Below, in pieces: positions 17,910-26,400 of a stretch of DNA of 64,000 nt. Every line of letters starts with the position of its first letter. Within the stretch, counting starts at the first letter, position 1. The DNA is from Candidatus Krumholzibacteriota bacterium (GTDB lineage Bacteria > Krumholzibacteriota > Krumholzibacteriia > JAJRXK01), in the NCBI GenBank assembly GCA_029262065.1, contig JAJDAC010000048.1:186001-250000 (forward strand), given 5' to 3'. A program made the position numbers and the translations under genes. Under the pieces are notes generated by a model that did no database searches, was not told the DNA's origin, and saw only the letters and a program-made list of their open reading frames with translations.

Positions 17910-18031
17910 GGGCTTGGGGGACATCGGCGCGCTTGTCCTCGGCCTGGCCTGGCTGGGGGTGGGGAGTTGTCATGGGGTTGGGTGGGGGCCGGGCCGGCCT
18001 GCGGGAAAGCGCGCCGAGGTCCCCCAAGCCC
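17910..18031. repeat. Long hairpin A (24-bp arms)
   Basis: The arms 17910-17933 and 18008-18031 are complementary at 23 of 24 positions and enclose a 74-base loop. The loop, read on the plus strand, is similar (about 70 percent by eye) to the loop of hairpin B read on the minus strand. Shared blocks are GTCCTCG, CCTGGC, GAGTTGTC, GGCCGG and TGCGG. The arm sequences of A and B differ strongly, yet both pair almost perfectly. Confidence 0.85.
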
Positions 18032-18119
18032 TTCGCTCTATTGAGGCGGGTCTTGAGGTGGGTTGGTCTGGCCGGGGTTCGCGTTGGGCGGAGGCGGGTG
18101 GGGTGCTGGTTATGACGGG

Positions 18120-18322
18120 CTGGATTTGGGCCGCACGAGTTCGTTAGAAGCGCGGCCTCAGCCCGCTGCGGGCACCGGGTGGGTGTGCGAACACGGGTGC
18201 GAAGAACGTGGGAGAAGCTGCACGCGGAACGAAAGAGCCAGCGGGTCTCCCCGCCGAGCCCCTCGAGGCCCCCGCAGCGGCTGAAGTCGCGCTTCTAACG
18301 AACTCGTGCGGCCCAAATCCAG
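18120..18322. repeat. Central inverted pair with 35-bp perfect arms
   Basis: Bases 18120-18154 and 18288-18322 are perfect reverse complements over 35 bases, beginning CTGGATTTGGGCCGCACGAG on the left arm. Similarity continues inward for about 18 more bases with two substitutions and one indel (the CAGCC(C)GCTGCGGG part). The centre is unique. The inner part resembles REP-type sequences in many GC-rich genomes. Confidence 0.9.
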
Positions 18323-18410
18323 CCGCAAAGCCCAGGCACCCAGGCCGATCTCAAACGTCGAAAACCGAAACCAGGGGTTATCTACTCAAACAGCGACACG
18401 AGCAAAGCGA

Positions 18411-18532
18411 GGGGATCGAGTGATCCCGGGGCGTGTATCCGCAGCCGGCCGGCCGCCAGACACGCTCCAAGACAACTCAACCTACCCGGCCGAGCCAGGC
18501 GAGGACACACGCCCCGGGATCACTCGATCCCC
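18411..18532. repeat. Long hairpin B (26-bp perfect arms)
   Basis: The arms 18411-18436 and 18507-18532 are perfectly complementary over 26 bases (GGGGATCGAGTGATCCCGGG start on the left arm) around a 70-base loop. The whole unit is the inverted, diverged counterpart of hairpin A, has the same 122-base length, and ends 20 bases before the ferredoxin stop codon. Confidence 0.9.
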
Positions 18533-18552
18533 CGCGGCCCACCCCCCGAAAC

Positions 18553-18813
18553 TCACGTCCCATCATCCCCAATAGCCTCAACCGGACACTCATCCAAAGC
18601 CTCAACACACTGCTTCCGCTCTTCCTCGGTCTCCGGCTGGCGAATCACGAAGGAGTACCCTTCGGCATCGTTGCGATCGAAGTTGGAGGGCGCCGTTTGG
18701 CGGCACAGGTCGCAATCGATGCATTGCGCATCGACATAGAATTCGCCAATCGCATTGTCGGCGAGCTTTTCGGTCACTTCGGCCAAAGGTGGCTCCAGAC
18801 TGGTAAACGACAT
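18553..18813 (-). CDS. Single-cluster ferredoxin
   Basis: An 86-residue soluble electron carrier with one iron-sulfur site. The first three ligands lie in CIDCDLC (CxxCxxC, about residues 31-37) and the fourth in DECPVEAIG near the C-terminus. This is the Fer4_13/15-type pattern for one [4Fe-4S] (or [3Fe-4S]) cluster. It is acidic, as usual for ferredoxins. Transcribed away from the thioredoxin lipoprotein gene, with a 205-base divergent region between them. The partner is unknown. Confidence 0.88.
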   Translation of the reverse strand: MSFTSLEPPLAEVTEKLADNAIGEFYVDAQCIDCDLCRQTAPSNFDRNDAEGYSFVIRQPETEEERKQCVEALDECPVEAIGDDGT

Positions 18814-19018
18814 AGACTATTGGCCATACCCAGGCACCGGCACGATACGGCCGTGGCCAAATGGGCGCAACTTCCCCTACCCCTGCGGGTTTCCTGCCAT
18901 TTTCGGCTGCCACGGACGTGGGCGGGCAATTTCCGGATTGCAGGGGGCTACGCCGGGATGCGGGCTCGCTTCATGCATGGTATGTTTGACCAATCGCCCC
19001 CCGTTGAAAGTTGGATTC

Positions 19019-19567
19019 ATGCGTCGCCCGTTTCATGCTGTTCTCGCTGTGTCGATTGCCCTGTGGCTGCTCGCCGTGGCGGGCTGTGGGTCGAAAGACA
19101 CCGGCGAAGTCGACCAAGCCGCCAGCGAAACCACCGAAGTGGTTACGCCTTCCAACCCCGAAGGCGATCGGGCCAATACGGCCCCGTTGGACCTGGCGTC
19201 CGACAAGCCAGCCGATCCCGCGACCATTGCCATGGGCGAAACGGTCGACCTGGCGAGCCACCTGTCCAACGACCGCATCACCGTGTTCGACTTCACCAGC
19301 AAGTACTGCGGTCCCTGTCGCCAGATCGCTCCCTACCTGGAGCGCCTGCACAAGGAACGCAGCGACATCGCGGTGGTGAAGGTCGACATCAATCGACCCG
19401 GCACGCGTGGTATCGACTGGCAGTCGCCGGTCGCGCGGCAGTACGGGTTGCGATCCATACCTCACTTCAAGGTGTTCGACGCCGCGGGCAACCTCATGGC
19501 CGAGGGTCAGGCGGCCCAACCTCTGGTGTTTGGTTGGATCAATGAGCTCCAGACCGCCGGTCGCTGA
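19019..19567 (+). CDS. Thioredoxin-fold lipoprotein
   Basis: This 182-residue protein has signal peptide and lipobox LAVAGC (about residues 15-22), an acidic low-complexity linker to residue 75, then a thioredoxin fold. The active site is SKYCGPCRQIAPYLERL and the cis-proline is in LRSIPHFKVFD. It should act in the periplasm as a thiol-disulfide exchange or reductase protein tethered to a membrane. The ATG at 19019 is chosen because it begins the signal peptide; the upstream extension has no coding character. The next gene overlaps its end by 26 bases. The ferredoxin diverges upstream. Confidence 0.82.
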   Translation: MRRPFHAVLAVSIALWLLAVAGCGSKDTGEVDQAASETTEVVTPSNPEGDRANTAPLDLASDKPADPATIAMGETVDLASHLSNDRITVFDFTSKYCGPCRQIAPYLERLHKERSDIAVVKVDINRPGTRGIDWQSPVARQYGLRSIPHFKVFDAAGNLMAEGQAAQPLVFGWINELQTAGR

Positions 19568-19970
19568 CGAAGCCCAACTGAAACAACTTCGCATGGTGTG
19601 GGTGGTCTTTCTGGGTACGACCATCACCATGATTCCGCTGGCCCTGTTCGTGGGTTCCGGCGAGTACGACCTTACCGACGATATTGTCCCATGGACCGCC
19701 GCATTCCTCTGCGTGTTGGCTGGTATTCAACTTCTTACCGTGTTCCTGCTCAAGCCCATGGTGGCGGGCATGTGTGGCGGCAAGTACCAGACCTACTGCG
19801 TGTTGAGGTGGGCGATGTTGGAAAGCATTTCCGTGTACGGGCTGCTGCTGATTCTCATGGGCATGACCTGGTTGGTGCCCGGGATACTCATGGTCGCGGC
19901 GGTGGGAGCGATGTTCCTGGTCATACCATCGGCCGAGGAAGCCGATTCCTTCGCCGAGCTGGCTCGCTGA
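19542..19970 (+). CDS. Four-helix membrane protein of unknown function
   Basis: A 142-residue protein with four hydrophobic helices (residues about 17-37, 49-71, 85-106, 108-129) and a cytoplasmic acidic tail ending AEEADSFAELAR. The frame is open further upstream, but the ATG at 19542 gives a protein without the low-complexity Arg/Pro stretch, and it overlaps the thioredoxin lipoprotein by 26 bases. No family was recognised. Coupling to a periplasmic thioredoxin suggests an envelope role. Confidence 0.65.
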   Translation: MSSRPPVADEAQLKQLRMVWVVFLGTTITMIPLALFVGSGEYDLTDDIVPWTAAFLCVLAGIQLLTVFLLKPMVAGMCGGKYQTYCVLRWAMLESISVYGLLLILMGMTWLVPGILMVAAVGAMFLVIPSAEEADSFAELAR

Positions 19971-19991
19971 AAGTCGGTTCCGTTCCCCGGT

Positions 19992-21572
19992 CTACTGACG
20001 TCGCAACAACATCAGGGTCACGTCGTCCGACGGGGGTTCTCCCTCCAGGAAGTCATTGACCGCGGTGATGATGCGCCCGCTCACTTCGGCCAGGTCCCCG
20101 GTCTGATATTCCTTCAGGATTTCGAGCATGGGTTCGACCTCCAGCATTTCATCGCCGTCGCGGGTGGCTTCCACGATGCCATCGCTGTAGATGGTCAACA
20201 GGTCCCCCGGATCGATCTGCGCGTACAACTTTTCTATGGTGAAGCGGTCGATCATCGCGATGGGTAGACCCGACGCGGGAAGCTCTTCGACGTCGCCGTT
20301 GGCTCGCACCAGAATGGGCGGGTTGTGGCCCGCATTGATGTACTCGATCGCGCCGGTGGCCGGATCCAGCTCAGCCAGGAACAGCGTAATGAACTGCTCG
20401 GCGGCCAGACTCTCGAATAGCTGGTGATGTAGCTGGCGGGCGAACACCAACAGGTCGGGGGCCAGATCCGACAGAGTGCGCAGCAACACCATGCACGCGC
20501 TCATGGCCAGTGCCGCGGGCATGCCCTTGCCGGCCACGTCGCCCAGGGCGATCAGCAGGTTGCCGTTGGGGCGATGAAGCACGTGGTACAGGTCGCCGCC
20601 CACCGCGCGACACATGACCTGGTGCGCGTGGATCTGATAGCCCTCGGCCATGTCCAGGTGTTCAGGAATCAGTTGCTGCTGAATACGGGCCGCGGCCTGT
20701 ACCTCGCCCTCCAGCGTGAGGTTGCGCAGCTTCACGGCCACCGCGTTGGCGGTGGCGGTAATTACCTGCAGGTCTTCGGCCGAGAACTGCACGCGGGGGT
20801 CGGCCGAGTCGATATACAGAATGCCTCGCACCCGCTCGTTGTCGAACAGCGGCGCGGCCATGGCCGACCGCAGGTCCAGCGCCACGATGCTCTCGTTGCC
20901 GCTGAAATTGGGATCATTCAGCACGTTGGCCACCAGGACCGATTCGCGCCCTTTCAGCACCTGATTCAGAATGGACGTGCTCAAACGCAGGCCACCGGTG
21001 CCTTGATCGTTGCGGCTCCAGTCGGCCTTTACCCGTACCTGGGTTCCTTCGCCGTCGTCTTCCAGCAGTACCACGCGGTCGGCGGGCACCAGGTTCGACA
21101 CGAAGTCGCAAGCGGCCGCCTCTACGCCCGTGGCGTCCGAAGCCGACGCCAGCAATTCGAACAGGCCCGACAGCATGCCCATGATGCGCTTGCGGGCTTC
21201 TTCGGAGAACGCCTCGCCGTGCCGGTATGAGATTTCGGAGTTGAGGTCTTCACTCGAGACCAGGGACGAAACATCGCTGTCGGCCTCGTCGGCGCGCCGA
21301 AGGCCCACACCCGCGAAATACACGGTGGAGCCGGGACGAACCTCGACTTCTTCCGAGTTCACGACCACGCCGTCGACGTTGGTGCCGTTGGTACTACCCA
21401 GGTCGCGCACGAACAGCTGGTCGCCGTCGACGCGAAGCACTGCGTGGTGCTTGCTGACGCTGGAAACGGAGATCTGAACCGCGGAATCGGCGGCCCGCCC
21501 GACGGAATGGTCACCGTCGGCCAGGTCGAGCTGGCTCGTTTGTCCTTGGGAATTCAGTTCGAACATGGGCAT
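19992..21572 (-). CDS. FHA-GAF-SpoIIE (PP2C) phosphatase regulator
   Basis: A 526-residue signalling protein with three domains. The FHA domain (about 1-95) carries the phosphopeptide-binding set GRAADS, SKHHA and STNGT. A GAF-type sensor (about 145-285) is followed by a SpoIIE/RsbU-class PP2C phosphatase (about 300-525) with GDVAGKG, INAGHNPP and YSDGIVEA metal-binding motifs. RsbU-type enzymes dephosphorylate STAS anti-sigma antagonists; a STAS protein is encoded at 61672. The FHA domain suggests recruitment to threonine-phosphorylated partners, and a Ser/Thr kinase is encoded at 59224. Both links are inference. Monocistronic, divergent from ccmH. Confidence 0.85.
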   Translation of the reverse strand: MPMFELNSQGQTSQLDLADGDHSVGRAADSAVQISVSSVSKHHAVLRVDGDQLFVRDLGSTNGTNVDGVVVNSEEVEVRPGSTVYFAGVGLRRADEADSDVSSLVSSEDLNSEISYRHGEAFSEEARKRIMGMLSGLFELLASASDATGVEAAACDFVSNLVPADRVVLLEDDGEGTQVRVKADWSRNDQGTGGLRLSTSILNQVLKGRESVLVANVLNDPNFSGNESIVALDLRSAMAAPLFDNERVRGILYIDSADPRVQFSAEDLQVITATANAVAVKLRNLTLEGEVQAAARIQQQLIPEHLDMAEGYQIHAHQVMCRAVGGDLYHVLHRPNGNLLIALGDVAGKGMPAALAMSACMVLLRTLSDLAPDLLVFARQLHHQLFESLAAEQFITLFLAELDPATGAIEYINAGHNPPILVRANGDVEELPASGLPIAMIDRFTIEKLYAQIDPGDLLTIYSDGIVEATRDGDEMLEVEPMLEILKEYQTGDLAEVSGRIITAVNDFLEGEPPSDDVTLMLLRRQ

Positions 21573-21736
21573 GCGCAGACCTCAGGAATCTTGGGGCCTT
21601 CAAGGCTAACCTCCATGGAGGCGGCCGACAATCCCCTACGTGGGGGCGGGGCCACAGGGCTCGCGTTTTTGGTCGGATGTGCTAGCGTTTGGCCAGATGC
21701 CATGGTTTTCGCGACCCCTCGACCAAGAGGTTCGAC

Positions 21737-22288
21737 GTGTCCATTTCTACCTGGAAGTTCCCGATCGTGGTTGGGCTGCTGCTCGTCACCCACGTCGTCG
21801 GGCCTGGCGCGACAACCGAGGTGCTGGCGCAAGCCGACCCCCCGGCCCAGGCCCCCGCGGGCGCGGGCCTGACCGAAGACCAGATCAACGAAGCTTCGCG
21901 CCGCATTCAGATGAATCTGATGAGCCCGTTCTGCCCCGGACAGAGTCTGCGCGAGTGCGGCTCGGGAGAGGCGCGGACGCTGCGCGAACAGGTGCGCGAA
22001 TGGGTCATCGAGGGCCGCTCCGAGTATTGGATCCAGGAGCAGCTGGTGGAGAAGTACGGTCAGGTGATCCTGTCGGCGCCCCGGTTCGAGGGCCTGAACA
22101 TTCTGGCCTGGCTCATGCCATTGATCCTGGTGCTGGTCGGCGGCGTGCTCGTGACCTGGTTCCTGCGCAACCAGAAGGGGCTGAAGCTCATACCGGCTGA
22201 CGAAGGCCCCGCGCCCGCGGCGGACTATCGTCCCAGCCCGGAAATCGAGCGTCGGCTGCAGGACGAGCTGGACGCCAGGTCGAGCTGA
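21737..22288 (+). CDS. CcmH-family cytochrome c maturation protein
   Basis: A 183-residue membrane-anchored protein. It has an N-terminal signal helix, a periplasmic helical CcmH/CycL domain (about 45-115) with the REQVREWVIEGRSEYWIQEQLVEKYG block, and a C-terminal membrane helix (LAWLMPLILVLVGGVLVTWF). CcmH reduces apocytochrome haem-binding cysteines through an LRCxxC motif. Here the two cysteines are in FCPGQSLRECGS, seven residues apart rather than two, so it belongs to a divergent branch. A GTG at 21737 with AAGAGG 6 bases upstream is preferred over an ATG 48 bases earlier. Other ccm genes are absent from the window. Confidence 0.75.
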   Translation: MSISTWKFPIVVGLLLVTHVVGPGATTEVLAQADPPAQAPAGAGLTEDQINEASRRIQMNLMSPFCPGQSLRECGSGEARTLREQVREWVIEGRSEYWIQEQLVEKYGQVILSAPRFEGLNILAWLMPLILVLVGGVLVTWFLRNQKGLKLIPADEGPAPAADYRPSPEIERRLQDELDARSS

Positions 22289-22291
22289 TCC

Positions 22292-22675
22292 ATGGAATTC
22301 GACCTCCGATTCTTCCGCTTGGCCTGTGTGTTTGGGTTCCTCGGCGTAGCCGCCGGTGCGTTCGGTGCACACGCGCTGGCCGATCGCGTGACCCCCGAAC
22401 GGCTCGATGTATTCGAGACCGCCGTGCGCTATCAGTTGCTGCACGCCGTGGTGTTGCTGGTGGTGGCGGCGGTGGCCCGGCGCTGGCCCGGATCCGCGGC
22501 CAACTGGGCCGGCTGGTTGTTCGTGGCCGGCATCGTGATCTTCTCGGGGTCGCTGTACCTGCTGGTGCTCTTGGACGTATCCATGTTGGGAGCCATTACG
22601 CCGCTGGGCGGCTTGGCGCTGCTGGCGGGTTGGACCAATCTGGGCCTGTCCACGTTCTACAAATCGGGCGACTAG
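22292..22675 (+). CDS. DUF423 family inner-membrane protein
   Basis: A 127-residue protein with four membrane helices. The family signature FGAHAL occurs near the first helix and ALLAGW-type motifs at the end; overall length fits DUF423 (YgdD-like). Function unknown in all bacteria. It starts 4 bases after the ccmH stop, suggesting co-transcription, and its stop codon overlaps that of the convergent uracil-DNA glycosylase gene by 4 bases. Confidence 0.85.
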   Translation: MEFDLRFFRLACVFGFLGVAAGAFGAHALADRVTPERLDVFETAVRYQLLHAVVLLVVAAVARRWPGSAANWAGWLFVAGIVIFSGSLYLLVLLDVSMLGAITPLGGLALLAGWTNLGLSTFYKSGD

Positions 22676-23361
22676 CCCCCATCCACCATCTTTCTGGCCT
22701 TTCGAAACACCGCGTGCCACATGGCTCGCGTGAGTCGACCGGTATTCGTGTTCTGCCGGCTGGGGTGGTAGCTCTGTAGCACGGGAGCGCCGGCGGGCAG
22801 TTCCACCACCTGATTGTGCGCGAACGTGGGCTTGGGTTTGGGAACCTGGCCGCCCAGCGCGGGCAGCGACTTCAAATAGCTATCCCAGGCAATGCGACCC
22901 AGAACCAGTACCACGGCCGGTTGCAGCAGTTCGAGTTCTCGTATCAGATACGGCCGACAGGCGTCGAGTTCGGTGGTGGTGGGCTTGTTCTGCGGCGGTG
23001 CGCAGTGAGCCGACGCGCTTACCACGCAGTTGGTGATGACGAGTCCGTCGTCTTTGTCGCGCGAGGCGGCTTGGTTGGCGAAGCCAAACCTGTGCAGGGC
23101 TTCGTAGAGCCAATCGCCCGAGCTGTCGCCCGTGAACATGCGGCCGGTGCGGTTGGCGCCGTGGGCGGCGGGAGCGAGTCCCAGAATGAACAGCCCGGCG
23201 GGAGCGGTTCCGAACGAGGGTACGGGACGTCCCCAGTACTCCTGGTCGGCGTACATGCGACGTCGCTTCGCGGCTACTTCGGTGCAGTGCTCGCGCAGGC
23301 GAGGGCATTGCTCGCATTCCACGATATCGCGTTGAATCGCCCGCCAACGACGTACGCTCAT
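22672..23361 (-). CDS. Uracil-DNA glycosylase, family 5 (UdgB-like)
   Basis: A 229-residue base-excision repair enzyme with an iron-sulfur cluster. Cysteines in CEQCPRL near the N-terminus and two further ones provide ligands. Active-site motif 1 is GLAPAAHGANRTGRMFTGD, which is diagnostic for family 5 because the catalytic Asp/Asn position seen in families 1 and 4 is Ala. Motif 3 is SYHPSRQNTNTG. It removes uracil and often hypoxanthine from DNA. The start at 23361 (MSVRRWRAIQRDI) is preferred; an ATG 45 bases upstream adds non-homologous residues and would sit in the divergent promoter region. Confidence 0.85.
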   Translation of the reverse strand: MSVRRWRAIQRDIVECEQCPRLREHCTEVAAKRRRMYADQEYWGRPVPSFGTAPAGLFILGLAPAAHGANRTGRMFTGDSSGDWLYEALHRFGFANQAASRDKDDGLVITNCVVSASAHCAPPQNKPTTTELDACRPYLIRELELLQPAVVLVLGRIAWDSYLKSLPALGGQVPKPKPTFAHNQVVELPAGAPVLQSYHPSRQNTNTGRLTRAMWHAVFRKARKMVDGG

Positions 23362-23433
23362 GCTGGCACTCCCGCTGTGGTAGAATATTTCCGTTGGCCC
23401 ATCCACTCTCTATCTCGCCCCTTGTGTAACACC

Positions 23434-26400
23434 ATGTCCAGCTTCTTTCGCGGCTTGAAACACGTCGCATTGCGTCGCGCCATGCCCTGGGGTAGAGCCA
23501 CCGGCGTAACAATGACCGTGACCCTGGCCCTGGCTCTCATCCATGGCTCGGCCACCGCCATGGTTTCCATGTCGCCAGAGCTGAAGAAAGACCTGCGTTC
23601 CCACGGTACGTACGAGGTCGTACGTGACCGGTTGATTCGCGCGCGCGCCAGCGAGTATTTCGTCAATGCGCCCAAGGCCGACGTGCCCGAGCGGGTACCG
23701 GGCAAGATGTCGGTGTGGAACGCGTTGTTCATCCTGGTGGATTTCTCTGACAAGCCGGCCACCGGCAACTACGACCAGCCCCAATGGGAATCGCTGTTGC
23801 TGAGTGAAGGAACGCATGCCACGGGGAGCTTGAAAGACTTCTACCTGGAGAACAGCTACGGCGATTTCATCATTCAGGGAGAAGTAGCCGGTTGGTATCG
23901 CATGCCCCAGCCGCTCAGCTACTACTGCAACAACGACGGCGTTCCCGATACGGCCGATGACCATGGCTTCGGGCCGGGCCCCAACAATGCGCGGCAGCTG
24001 TATATCGATGCCGTGGCCGCGGCCGACGCCGATGTGGATTTTTCGCAGTACACCAACGGCGGAACGGGCGTGCGTGCGGTGTTCATCATCCACGCGGGTC
24101 CCGGCGCGGAAACCACGGGCGATGCCAGTGACATCTGGAGCCATTTCAGCAGCGGGGTGGCCCCCACCAACGACGGCGTGAACTGTACCAGCTACACCTT
24201 CCAGCCCGAGTTGCAGGGCGGTGGCCAGGCAACCATGGGAGTGTTCGCGCACGAATTCGGACACAGCCAGGGTGGCTTGCCCGACCTGTACGATATCGAC
24301 GACAGCAGTTCGGGTCTGGGTCGTTGGTCGGCCATGGCCGCGGGCTCGTGGAACAACGGCGGCCGCTCGCCGGCGCACTTTGACGGTTGGTCGAAGCGGG
24401 CCATGGGTCTGGTGGACTACACGAACGTGACCGTCGACACGATGGGCTGGACACTCGCACCAGCTACTTCGACGCCCTCGGTGCTGCGGGTTCAGACTCC
24501 GTCGCATGCCCCCGGGGAGTTCCTCGTGGTGGAAAACCGCCGCCGTACCGGGTTCGACACGTTCTTGCCGTCGGAAGGGTTGTTGGTCTACCACGTCGAC
24601 GCCAATCAGAACGGCAACAACCTTGAAACGTGTGGACCGGGTCCGTCGCACCCGAAGGTTCGGCTGATCCAGGCCGATGGTCTGTGCGATCTGGAGAACA
24701 GCGTCGGCTTCGGCGACAGCGGCGACCCCTATCCTGGGTCTACCGGCAATACGGTATTGGGCACCATGACCGTTCCCGACGCGCGCACCTACTCGGGTGA
24801 CAAGTCGGGAGTGCGGCTTTCCAACATCGCAAACGTAGGCAGTGATGTTCAGTTCGACGTGGAGCTGAGCGAGATCGTTTCGGTACGTGTGCCGCTGGAC
24901 GTGTCCACATTGGAACTCGCTCTGTCGTTGCTTGGCGACGGCGACAACATTCTGCTGCGTTCCAATGAAGTCTCGTCCGGCCACTTCGTGCTGGGCCGAG
25001 GTGTCAAGGTTGAGGGTGGGTACGATCCGACCTACACCACGCAGGACCCTGGCGCTCCGTCGTCGATCGTCGATCTGGGTTCCAGTAGCCCGCTATTTCG
25101 GATCATCAACGCTACCGGAACCGTTCATCTGGACAATGTGTCGTTGTCGGGCGGCAAGGGCTACCGCGATTTCGAACCCGAGGCATGGTTGGGTGGAACC
25201 ATCTACGCGGAAGATTCCAACCTCATGCTCACGCGCGTGAACATGAGCGGTGGCCAGGCCGGTCCCAACGATACGTTGCCCTCGTACGGTGGGGCAGTAG
25301 CCGTGGTGGGGGGAACGCTTCACGTCGAAGACTGCGCATTGCAATCGAACACCGCCAAGGAAGGCGGGGCGGTCTACGCGTTGGGCGCCGATGTGAACGT
25401 CGTGGGCTGCACGTTTGGCGCAACGAGCCTCGCGTTGCCGATTCCGGCGATCACGCAGCGCGGTGGGGCTCTGTTGGTATTGGGTGGTTCGCTTTCGGTG
25501 CAGAACACACTGTTCACCGAACGCGTCGGGGCTCACGCCGGCGGTGCGGTGTACGTGGACGCGGCGCCGGTTCAGTTGCACGACAGTACATTCAATGCGT
25601 GCGACGCCTCGGCCGATGGCGGTGCCTGGCACCAGACCGCGGGTTCGATCGTGGCCAGCGGCAACACGTTTGTTGGCAACACCAGTGGCGGGTCGGGCGC
25701 GGGCGCGCGCCTGGACGGCGCGTTGGTCGACTGGCGAGGTGGTGTTTTCGAGGGCAACGACGCCGCCGTGGGTGGCGGCGGGTTGAATCTGAACGCGCCG
25801 CAGGCGGGAAGTCGCGTGGGCTCGGTGGTCTTCGTGCAGAACCATGCGCAGGTCGTGGGCGGTGGTGCCACGGTGACCGGGGGCGACATCACGCTCGAGC
25901 ACCTGGTGTTCTACGGCAACACAGCCGACGTGGTGGGCGGCGCGGCTCAGGTCGCCACGGCGCAGGCCGTGGTGCGGAACAACATCTTTCAGGAGAATTC
26001 CAACGCGCTGTTGTTCTCGTCCGGCGTCCCAACGGCGCTCGACTGGAACGTGTACTGGAACAACACGGGCAGCGACGTCTCCGGGGCCGCGATGGGGGCG
26101 AACTCGGTAGACGCCGACCCGCGCTTCGTCGACGTGGCCACGGGGGACTTTCATCTGGGAGCGCAGAGCCCGGCCATCGACGGCGGTGACCCGGCCGCCG
26201 CCGCCGATTTCGACGGCAGCGCGCCCGATGCTGGCGTCTTCGGCGGAACCGATGACGATGGCGATCGCCCCGGTCGCGTGATGGGCGTGCAGGGGAGCGC
26301 CCAGGCCAACGATGACCTGGTAAGCTGGACCTTGCCCTCCCAAGGCACGCCCACCGTCAGCGCGCACGTTTTCGGTCTGCTGGATGAAAGCATTTCCAAC

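Larger units (their letters stand above)
17788..18552. other. Gene-free 765-bp region containing paired inverted structured elements
   Basis: No frame here shows protein-like composition, conserved motif or a plausible ribosome site; the frames present are stop-poor only because of G-runs. The region contains three long inverted repeats, listed separately, arranged symmetrically: a 122-base hairpin, an 88-base gap, a 203-base inverted pair, an 88-base gap and another 122-base hairpin. The two halves are inverted, diverged copies of each other around a unique centre (about 18173-18269). Confidence 0.8.

Noticed and set aside
18361-18545. Short plus-strand frames across hairpin B as genes
   Set aside because: They have no ribosome site and cross perfectly inverted arms; pairing structure explains the sequence better.
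22816-23433. Upstream extension of the M6 protease frame
   Set aside because: It runs antisense through the uracil-DNA glycosylase gene; a signal peptide starts at the ATG at 23434.
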